DNA of 64,000 nucleotides, from positions 310,001 to 374,000 of the forward strand of contig NZ_BSOJ01000006.1 of the NCBI RefSeq assembly GCF_030160455.1. Direction: 5' to 3'. The notes under the pieces are model-generated. The model searched no databases. It was not told the DNA's origin and saw nothing but the letters and a program-made list of their open reading frames with translations. The stretch comes from Limnobacter litoralis (GTDB lineage: Bacteria; Pseudomonadota; Gammaproteobacteria; Burkholderiales; Burkholderiaceae_B). Both the position numbers and the translations under genes were made by a program. Shown one piece after another: positions 1-6,906 of the stretch. Position 1 is the stretch's first letter, and each line of letters opens with the position of its first letter.

Positions 1-154
1 CGACGGCAAGCTGGAGTTCGGTTTGGTGGCTTGCCGGCGAACACTGCCCTCGATGCAGAAGTTGCTGCAATTTCTTGAAGAGGGTCTTGAGGAGCTGGAG
101 GCCGCAGCGCGCATTCCCGAAAAAACGGGGGTGAAGGCCAAGCGGGCCGCTTAG
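1..154 (+). CDS. Wax ester synthase/diacylglycerol acyltransferase-like protein, C-terminal end (partial)
   Basis: Only the last 50 codons are present; the reading frame is open from base 2 to the TAG at 152-154. The residues LEFGLVACRRTLPSMQKLL followed by an acidic LEEGLEELEAA helix resemble the C-terminal domain (DUF1298) of bacterial WS/DGAT enzymes, which esterify acyl-CoA to fatty alcohols or diacylglycerol to make storage lipid. That family assignment rests on this short tail alone. The gene converges on the cellulose operon and its stop overlaps the bcsR stop by a few bases, so no room remains for a terminator between them. Confidence 0.55.
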   Translation, partial: DGKLEFGLVACRRTLPSMQKLLQFLEEGLEELEAAARIPEKTGVKAKRAA

Positions 155-354
155 TTTTGGGGGTTCATGGCCAGTTGAAACAGGAATGGCCAGCGCTGGA
201 ATGAGTCGAACACAGCCTGGTCATACTGGATGTCTTGATACATGTTGTGATCGAAACCTTCGAGCTGCGCGCTCAAGGTGTAGATGTCGTGTGCCGTGTC
301 AACCGGCGGCATAAAAATAAACGGTGGGCTGTCGGGGTCGAATGGTTGACTCAT
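151..354 (-). CDS. bcsR: BcsR-like small cellulose biosynthesis protein
   Basis: A 67-residue protein whose ATG directly follows the bcsG stop. Its second half (HDIYTLSAQL, then YQDIQ, then FQRWPFLFQLA) has the layout of E. coli BcsR, including the characteristic RWP-hydrophobic C-terminal motif; length is also close (about 62 residues in E. coli). In E. coli BcsR pairs with the BcsQ ATPase to stabilise the inner-membrane cellulose secretion complex. There bcsR is the first gene of the operon; here it is the last one. The match rests on a short motif and gene context, not on a search. Confidence 0.7.
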   Translation of the reverse strand: MSQPFDPDSPPFIFMPPVDTAHDIYTLSAQLEGFDHNMYQDIQYDQAVFDSFQRWPFLFQLAMNPQN

Positions 355-2034
355 TTATTTGGCTGCTCCCAAAGGTTTCCAGGGCTCACCCGGGGTGTGA
401 ATCAAAAACTGATTCTGCTTTTCCAGAATGGTGATGTCGCCCTGTTGTGCCACAAACCGTGTGGTCTTCAGACCTGCTGCAACCTGTGCCCAGTTGTTTT
501 TGTCTTGATCGGTCGGGCTTAAGGTCATCCAGTTGTCAATCAGCCGGGTCAGTTGGAAGTAACTGGTTGGCTGCTTGATTTCAATCGGTGCGCTGTTGGT
601 CGATTGTTCGGTCGCTTGTGGATCAATCCAGTAGCCCAGCACAGGCACTTCTGTGATGGCTGGGGTGGGCAATTCACGCAGACCCACCAGTTGCCCGTAC
701 TCGCCCGTCATGCCTGCACCGTGTTCCGGAATAACAACCACCAGGGCGCGTTTGCCCGATTGCCTGATCAGGGCAATCACGCTCTCAATGTCGTCAAGCA
801 GACCGCTGAGTCGAATCGGGTAGCTTTGTACACTGCTCATGCGATGGTTGGGCAGCTGATTGCCGTCGTGCATGGTGATGGTGTTGTAGTACAAAGCAAC
901 AGGGCCAGCGTCCTTGGCCATTCTCTGTTTCCACCAGGCTTTCAGGTAGTCGCCGTCTCGGGCCACCGGTGAGCCATCGAAGGCCACCGTGCCCAAGGCC
1001 ACCTGGTTGTACTGGATGGGCTGCGTGTAGGGTGCGCCAATGTTGTCAAGCACTTCAGTCTTGAAATTGTCGAAACTGCCGTTGTGATTCAGGCCCACTT
1101 CAATTTTGTAGCCCGCCTGATTCAGCTGATTAAACAGCAGGCATGATGGGTCGGCTCGTTGATACAGCGCATTGTGCTCAGGCTGTCCGCAACTGCTGCG
1201 CAGAAGTCTGAGCGCAGCAGGGCCGGAATAACTGGTGGCGGAATTGAAATGCGTGAAGACAAAATTGGCTTGCTTGAGCAGTGGATGCTGAGTTTGTTTG
1301 GCGAAACGAAGATCTGACCAAGCGAGCGAGCAGATGTGCAAAAACACAAGATCGAAGTCGGGCTGCCCGATGCCTCGGGTGAAGTGATTCAGCGCGATTG
1401 CTTTTTGCTCCTGGAAGAATAGGGTCAAGATGGATTGCGGGCTGTCTGTGCTTTCGCTGCCGGGCGCACCTTGACCATCCAGCAGATTTCTGGCCTTTTG
1501 CAGCTTTGCAAAATCCTGCGGGCCCAGCGCGATTTGTTCAGCCGCCAAGGCGCCATCTCTGACCGGTGTGTAATGCGCGGCTTGCAGTGGGGCCTGGTTT
1601 TGCGACTTGCCTGGCAGCAGCAGGCCGATGCAGACCAAAGCCAGTGTGCCGCCCACCCAGGAAGTGATGCGTAAATAGCGATACAACACCCGCAAAGCCA
1701 ACAGGCCAATGGCAACGCCCCAAAGCAGGGTGGGCGAGATCGACCGTTGAACCAGCTCCAGCAGGTAGTCACCTGAAAAGTTGCGAAGAGCCAGAATTTC
1801 GTCAAACAGTTGGGTGGACAACACCAGTCCAAATTCGTGCAGCGCGAGTACAAACGCCAAGGGCAGGAAAATCAGCAATGACAAGGCCACCTTCAGGCCA
1901 GCGCGTCGAATGGGCATCCACTGGAACGCCAGCAGGGCGACAAACAGCAAGAGATTGAGCCAGGGGGACATTTGAAGTTTGCCACCCAGTTGCAAGCCTA
2001 TTTTGACTAAAAAATAAAGGTTCCAAAACAGCAT
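355..2034 (-). CDS. bcsG: Cellulose phosphoethanolamine transferase BcsG
   Basis: Inner-membrane enzyme of the alkaline phosphatase superfamily that transfers phosphoethanolamine onto cellulose in the periplasm. The N-terminal ~140 residues carry several hydrophobic segments; the soluble catalytic domain follows. Counting from the ATG at 2034 (559 residues, the same length as E. coli BcsG), I see the conserved CSLAW (Cys about 235), the nucleophile Ser in SYSGPA (about 270), a TMHDG segment and PEHGAG (Glu/His about 437-438), all family hallmarks. The ATG overlaps the bcsA stop as TAATG; a GTG four codons upstream is a weaker alternative. Its presence means the polymer is probably pEtN-modified cellulose. 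Confidence 0.93.
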   Translation of the reverse strand: MLFWNLYFLVKIGLQLGGKLQMSPWLNLLLFVALLAFQWMPIRRAGLKVALSLLIFLPLAFVLALHEFGLVLSTQLFDEILALRNFSGDYLLELVQRSISPTLLWGVAIGLLALRVLYRYLRITSWVGGTLALVCIGLLLPGKSQNQAPLQAAHYTPVRDGALAAEQIALGPQDFAKLQKARNLLDGQGAPGSESTDSPQSILTLFFQEQKAIALNHFTRGIGQPDFDLVFLHICSLAWSDLRFAKQTQHPLLKQANFVFTHFNSATSYSGPAALRLLRSSCGQPEHNALYQRADPSCLLFNQLNQAGYKIEVGLNHNGSFDNFKTEVLDNIGAPYTQPIQYNQVALGTVAFDGSPVARDGDYLKAWWKQRMAKDAGPVALYYNTITMHDGNQLPNHRMSSVQSYPIRLSGLLDDIESVIALIRQSGKRALVVVIPEHGAGMTGEYGQLVGLRELPTPAITEVPVLGYWIDPQATEQSTNSAPIEIKQPTSYFQLTRLIDNWMTLSPTDQDKNNWAQVAAGLKTTRFVAQQGDITILEKQNQFLIHTPGEPWKPLGAAK

Positions 2035-4541
2035 TACAGTTCCCACTCCCTGCGGGTTGAGGTCTTTCCTCGCACCAGGCGTTCAACGCCCGCGTTCACA
2101 CCGCGCCCAATCCACTTGAACAGACGCCCGTAGCCGATCAGACCACGTTGGAGTACGTCCTTCAAGCCATTCAGTGCTCGGTCTTTGACTTCGAGTTCTT
2201 GCCAGTTTAACCAGGCGTCGGCACGCCCGAAGGTGCACTGAATGAGTTGGGCCTCCTGTTCGGACCGCAGGTCTGTGAAGTGCACCTCGACCCGGCCACT
2301 TTCAATGTGGCGCAGTTTGGCTGGAAACAGAAACTCCCGATCGCCGCGATTCAGACCCACCTGCACATCGCTGAATTCGCGCAATTGCTCGGTTTGCGCC
2401 ACGGCCAAAGTGATGGATGCGGCTGAGTATTCTTCGGTGTGGCAATTCAGCGTGTAGCCCCCAGGCAGCTTCAGAAATGCGGGTATCACCATGCGCACCC
2501 TGTGGTGAATGTGTTTCTGGCTGACTTCTGTGGCAACACCCACCGCTGCGCCCAGAATGGCCAGGTTGAAAAAGCACCACAGCAGGTTCATCAGCACGGT
2601 GCCGGTTTCGTAGGTGTTCCAGAAAGCAAGTCGACCGAGTCCGACAAAAAAGCCGATGAGGTTTAACAGCATCAGCACGAGGTAGGGGCGTGCAATGTTT
2701 GAGTCAAAGTAGTCGGAGTCGATCAACCCCCCTTTGGAGGTCACGTTGAACTTGCCCAGTTTGGGATTAAAAAAGGCCAGGGTGGTTGGCAAAATGATGT
2801 ACCACGACAGCACGGTTTCATACACTTCTGACCAGAACGAGCGACGGTATTTGCCCTGAATGGCCGAGTTGGTGTAACTGGCCATGATGAGTTGGGGCAG
2901 TGCGTAGCTCAAGATGGTGACCGCGGCTGAATTGATCAGGTGTTGTTCAAAGTACAGGTAGGCCAGTGGCATGATCAGGAACAACAGCCGCGGAATGCCA
3001 TAGAAAAAGTGCAGCATCGCGTTGCCATAGCAGATCCGCTGGAACAGATTCAGACCTTTTTTGAAGAAGGGATTGTCCACCCGGAAAATCTGGGCCATGC
3101 CACGGGCCCAGCGAATGCGTTGGCCAATGTGGTCTGCCAGCGTTTCAGTGGCCAGGCCAGCCGCTTGAATGCTGTTCAGGTACACGCTGGTGTACCCTTT
3201 CGAGTGCAGCTTCAAAGAAGTGTGTGCGTCTTCAGTCACGGTTTCTACAGCGATTCCACCCACAGACAGTAGCGCATCGCGCCGAATGATTGCGCAACTG
3301 CCACAGAAAAACGAGGCGTCCCAGAAGTCGTTGCCGTCTTGAATCAGACCGTAAAACAGACTGCCCTCATTGGGCATTTGGCGAAACAGGTTGAAGTTAC
3401 GCTCAAAGGGGTCGGCCGAGAAAAAGTGGTGAGGTGTTTGCACCAGTGCAAGGTTGGGGTCTCGGGAAAACCAGCCCATATTGGTCTGCAAGAACGACCG
3501 TGTGGGAATGTGGTCGCAATCAAAAATGGCGATGTACTGGCCGTGGGTGTGCTTCAGCGCATAGTTGATGTTGCCCGCTTTGGCGTGAGAATTGTCTGGC
3601 CTGGAAATGTATTCAACGCCAGCCTGTTTGGCGAACTCCTCAAACACGGGCCTGTGCCCGTCATCCAGAATGTAGATCGAAATTTTGTTTTGTGGCCAGT
3701 CCAAACCCCGTGCGGCGTACACCGTGGGTTTCACCACAGAAAGGGGTTCGTTGTAGGTCGGAATGAACACGTCAACATGCGGCCAGTCCCCAACATCGCT
3801 GGTTAGGGGCAATGGCCTTCTGTTCAATGGCCAGGCTGTTTGTATGAAGCCCAGAACCAGAATCAACCAGGTGTAGGCCTCTGCAAACACCAAAAGATAG
3901 CCCAAGAACAGCTCGGTGCCCGAATTCAGGTCCAGCGAGCTGGTGAAACGCCAAAACACATAGCGACTCAGCACCAGCATGGTCAGCATCATCAGGCACA
4001 GGTGGGCAAACCGCTTGGGCATGCGTTTGAACAGCATGGCAAACACATAACACACCCCAATGAATACCCATTGACCGTAAAGCGGTAGAGACACCTGCGC
4101 GACGAACGCAAAAAGCCCCAGACCTGCCAGAAAGATCGGAAAGAACAGCCATCTGGAGGACACACTCAATTGACTGAATTCAACCAGCCGGTTGACCAGC
4201 CCCATTTGTCGGACCGACTGGTCGATTGATTTGGCAAGCCTGTGCCGAAGCAGACGCACTGGCATGAGTAGCCACCACAGCAGCCGCAGTGGCGGCCCGA
4301 GCAGGTCCATTACTGCGGTTTTGAGGATGTGACCTGCAATCAGAAACAGCTCGAAAAACAGGTTGCGCCCAGTTTTGAATGACGAGCCCGCGCTATTCAG
4401 GTTGTCGGGTTTGAACCAGATCGCCCTGAAAATTCGGAGCAGCCGCTGGCGGCTGTTCAGTTGGGGGTAAGCGCGCAGGCCGAGATTGACTTCCAGCCAC
4501 TGAAGAATCACCTGACTGCGGTTGATGGTCTCCTCGTTCAT
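2034..4541 (-). CDS. bcsA: Cellulose synthase catalytic subunit BcsA
   Basis: Processive family-2 glycosyltransferase of 835 residues that polymerises UDP-glucose and threads the glucan through its own membrane channel. Membrane segments flank the GT domain. The catalytic set is complete: DDG (293-295), DCD (341-343), TED (436-438), QRIRW (474-478), and the gating loop FNVTSKGG (598-605). A C-terminal PilZ-like region starts near 675, but the c-di-GMP motifs are not canonical: the RxxxR position reads HIHHR (677-681) and the D/NxSxxG position reads EYSAAS (704-709). Start ATG overlaps the bcsQ stop (ATGA). The active site looks intact; control by c-di-GMP is doubtful. Confidence 0.96.
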   Translation of the reverse strand: MNEETINRSQVILQWLEVNLGLRAYPQLNSRQRLLRIFRAIWFKPDNLNSAGSSFKTGRNLFFELFLIAGHILKTAVMDLLGPPLRLLWWLLMPVRLLRHRLAKSIDQSVRQMGLVNRLVEFSQLSVSSRWLFFPIFLAGLGLFAFVAQVSLPLYGQWVFIGVCYVFAMLFKRMPKRFAHLCLMMLTMLVLSRYVFWRFTSSLDLNSGTELFLGYLLVFAEAYTWLILVLGFIQTAWPLNRRPLPLTSDVGDWPHVDVFIPTYNEPLSVVKPTVYAARGLDWPQNKISIYILDDGHRPVFEEFAKQAGVEYISRPDNSHAKAGNINYALKHTHGQYIAIFDCDHIPTRSFLQTNMGWFSRDPNLALVQTPHHFFSADPFERNFNLFRQMPNEGSLFYGLIQDGNDFWDASFFCGSCAIIRRDALLSVGGIAVETVTEDAHTSLKLHSKGYTSVYLNSIQAAGLATETLADHIGQRIRWARGMAQIFRVDNPFFKKGLNLFQRICYGNAMLHFFYGIPRLLFLIMPLAYLYFEQHLINSAAVTILSYALPQLIMASYTNSAIQGKYRRSFWSEVYETVLSWYIILPTTLAFFNPKLGKFNVTSKGGLIDSDYFDSNIARPYLVLMLLNLIGFFVGLGRLAFWNTYETGTVLMNLLWCFFNLAILGAAVGVATEVSQKHIHHRVRMVIPAFLKLPGGYTLNCHTEEYSAASITLAVAQTEQLREFSDVQVGLNRGDREFLFPAKLRHIESGRVEVHFTDLRSEQEAQLIQCTFGRADAWLNWQELEVKDRALNGLKDVLQRGLIGYGRLFKWIGRGVNAGVERLVRGKTSTRREWEL

Positions 4542-5278
4542 CCGATCTCCAGATCAATCCAGTTGGAGCGCTTTTGAAAATCTTCCGTCAGTTGTGACAG
4601 CGGCGCATAGTCCTTCAAGGGCGAGCCTGTGGCAAAACTCTCGGGCAGGGCCTGGTCTTGATGCAGGTAAAACGGCAGCAATCGATGTCCCAGCTTGATT
4701 TTGCACAAGGTCCAGATGTCCAGATGCAGTACGTGGGTCGATTCAAATCGGTTCATCAGAAAATAGGACGCCCCGCGACTGTTTTGCAGTGCGGGCAGCA
4801 GCGCGTTGCAGGACAGAACCGACCCTGAATCCGGGGTCATGGTGATCAGGTTCATGTCCGAGATCGCCATGAATCGCTCACACCACACATTGGGCCACCT
4901 TGGCAGGTCGACCACCATCACAGTCTTTTCATGAAGGGGGGGCTGCCCCATCAGGTTCAGAAGTGGATCTGCGGTGCGGGCCAGAAGGTTCTGAACGCTG
5001 TAAAGGTCTTGCCCCTGCATGTCGCCAAAGGGCAGCAAGCGCAGACCACTGTCGGCCGTTACGATGGATTCTGACAGCGCCCGCCCTTCAGACAGGCAGT
5101 GTGCGAGGCCCAGTGCAGAACGATGTTCCAGACCCAGCTGATAAGTCATCATGTTCACAGGGTCTGCCTGTACGAGCAGCACATCACGACCCAGTTCGTG
5201 CAGCAGCAGCGCCAGGTTGAGTGCAATGCTCGTTCTGCCGCTGCCGCCTGTGGATGAAATGAGGTTGATGGTGATCAT
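4538..5278 (-). CDS. bcsQ: Cellulose biosynthesis ATPase-like protein BcsQ (MinD/ParA family)
   Basis: A 246-residue MinD/ParA-like protein; in E. coli BcsQ works with BcsR at the cell pole to support assembly of the secretion complex. The N-terminal P-loop reads STGGSGRTS (residues about 8-16), so the Walker A Lys is Arg and the upstream signature Lys of the MinD class is Thr. E. coli BcsQ also departs from the consensus here, as I recall it, so this may be a family trait. The Walker A' region (LLVQADPVN) is recognisable. It lies five bases after bcsF and is translationally coupled to bcsA by an ATGA overlap. Confidence 0.85.
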   Translation of the reverse strand: MITINLISSTGGSGRTSIALNLALLLHELGRDVLLVQADPVNMMTYQLGLEHRSALGLAHCLSEGRALSESIVTADSGLRLLPFGDMQGQDLYSVQNLLARTADPLLNLMGQPPLHEKTVMVVDLPRWPNVWCERFMAISDMNLITMTPDSGSVLSCNALLPALQNSRGASYFLMNRFESTHVLHLDIWTLCKIKLGHRLLPFYLHQDQALPESFATGSPLKDYAPLSQLTEDFQKRSNWIDLEIG

Positions 5279-5283
5279 CTGTT

Positions 5284-5490
5284 TTAATCGTCGCTGTCGC
5301 TAGGGGCCGCAATCCACTTGCCGTGGCGGACCAGTTGATAGGTGTTGTCGGGTAGTTCGTTGTTGCTCCAGTTCACCCTGTCGCTTAGCCAGATCCGGGT
5401 GGCCGGAATTGCCAGCATCAGACGGAAGAGAACAATACTGACGCACAGGCCAAGCAGCAAGCCAACGACAAGGAATGCGAGGATGATCAC
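5284..5490 (-). CDS. bcsF: BcsF-like small membrane protein
   Basis: I choose the GTG at 5490, which overlaps the bcsE stop as GTGA, giving 68 residues. An upstream ATG at 5574 would give 96 residues but buries the start inside bcsE. The protein is one long N-terminal hydrophobic segment (IILAFLVVGLLLGLCVSIV) followed by a short polar tail ending in SDSDD. BcsF of E. coli is a ~63-residue single-pass membrane protein that recruits BcsE to the membrane. The assignment rests on size, topology and the position right after bcsE; sequence similarity to BcsF is weak by eye. Confidence 0.65.
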   Translation of the reverse strand: MIILAFLVVGLLLGLCVSIVLFRLMLAIPATRIWLSDRVNWSNNELPDNTYQLVRHGKWIAAPSDSDD

Positions 5491-6902
5491 GATTGTCGCT
5501 CCATTTGCAGTAGTTTTTCCAGTCTTCGCATCCAGGGACGCTTCAGCCTTCCGCGCGCCGGGTCGTCGCGCCACACGTCAATCAGCGAGGTCTGTTCCCC
5601 GAGGTCTTTGGGCTCCAGGTCAATCGCGCTTAAAGCTTCCCGCTCCTTGGAGAGCGCCCGCAACAGCTCGATCTGGGCCTGCTTTTCGTCGTAATGAACC
5701 AGGCCGCCAAACAACGTGGCTCGGTCATCCTGAAAGCACTCGGACAACCAGTTGTCAAGGGCCGTTGTGTCAGGCGGGCTTGCCCAAACCCGAAACAAAT
5801 ACACCCCATCCAGGGTGGCCAGGGCGCTGGCGCGAGTCTCCAAGGGGTTCAGCAGGCGTGCAGCCTGGCTGGCCGTCACGTGGTTCAGCAGCGACAGCCG
5901 GGTGATGGTGCAGTAAATACCCCAGCGTGCGGCCTGATGAATCACCTGCAGGCAGTTGACTGAAAAATCACGTGAACTCAAGAGCACCAGTTGACCGGGC
6001 GTCAGCGCCTCATGAAGGTCTTGGGCAAAGTGGCTACTGGATTGTTCTGCGTCGTCGTGGCTGTAGTCGGGTATCCACTGAATTCGCTCTTCAGCCAATT
6101 CCGCATGCGACTGACGCCAACGCGCTTCGTCGGTGATGATTGTGTTGGCGCCCATGCGCAGCAGCATGGTGTTATCTGCCTCGCTGATCAGGCCATTGCT
6201 GACGACATGAATGTCGCAGGGCTCCGCGTTCTGAAATCGAAGCTGGTATACGCGTCGTGCAAGAAAGTGTAGATGCTCGGCTTTGGTCAGTCGGATGCCG
6301 ATTTTTGATACAGCTGGATCCGCGTCTTCCGACAAATCGCCCCACAGATTGCACACTTTGCCCCAGGGTTGCGTCCACCAAGATCGCGTGGTTTTTTCCG
6401 CTTGAGCGTCCCAATTGGCAAGTCCATCCGCAAAGGCCGCCCATGAGCTCAATCGCCCTGCCAGCGGCAGAATGACGGAGGCTTTGTGGAATGCAGCCCA
6501 ACGTTGCAGCAGCATCATCTGCCTCAATGGACTGGATTCAGTCAGTGAAATCCGGTCACAGTGAATCCACAAATCCGGTCTTTCAATCAGCACCAAATTG
6601 GGCGTCAACAACAGGTGGGTGTCCAGCGCCCTGCACAGGCCTCGAATGTCTGTGTCTGCCTTGCCGTTTTTCAATGTGGGGCGAATGGAGATCACGTCCA
6701 GACCTCGGGTATTGCGTTTGGGCCCTTTCAGAAATGGGGCCAGAAAGTCCTGAACTTCATGTGCAGGTTGCCCGGTCAACCACAAGCAGCCTTTGAATTG
6801 CCCGTTGTGCTTGTTGTTTAGCCAAAGCCTCAACCAATGCTTGGTTAGACCTTCAACGGATCGGGTCTGGATGACATAAACCCCTGGATTCAGCGCGTCC
6901 AT
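5487..6902 (-). CDS. bcsE: BcsE-like c-di-GMP adaptor of cellulose synthesis (degenerate site)
   Basis: Start taken at ATG 6902, just after the bcsC stop, with AAGG about 10 bases upstream; this gives 471 residues against ~523 in E. coli. A longer in-frame reading from 7115 would lie inside bcsC. BcsE is a cytosolic multidomain protein (degenerate receiver, NTPase-like and GGDEF-derived GIL domains) that binds c-di-GMP and boosts cellulose output. The stretch LLRMGANTII matches an E. coli BcsE segment (LLACGANMII, from memory). Where E. coli has the RTGD binding site, this protein appears to read ETRA, and no RxGD occurs anywhere in it. Confidence 0.8.
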   Translation of the reverse strand: MDALNPGVYVIQTRSVEGLTKHWLRLWLNNKHNGQFKGCLWLTGQPAHEVQDFLAPFLKGPKRNTRGLDVISIRPTLKNGKADTDIRGLCRALDTHLLLTPNLVLIERPDLWIHCDRISLTESSPLRQMMLLQRWAAFHKASVILPLAGRLSSWAAFADGLANWDAQAEKTTRSWWTQPWGKVCNLWGDLSEDADPAVSKIGIRLTKAEHLHFLARRVYQLRFQNAEPCDIHVVSNGLISEADNTMLLRMGANTIITDEARWRQSHAELAEERIQWIPDYSHDDAEQSSSHFAQDLHEALTPGQLVLLSSRDFSVNCLQVIHQAARWGIYCTITRLSLLNHVTASQAARLLNPLETRASALATLDGVYLFRVWASPPDTTALDNWLSECFQDDRATLFGGLVHYDEKQAQIELLRALSKEREALSAIDLEPKDLGEQTSLIDVWRDDPARGRLKRPWMRRLEKLLQMERQS

Positions 6903-6906
6903 GCCA

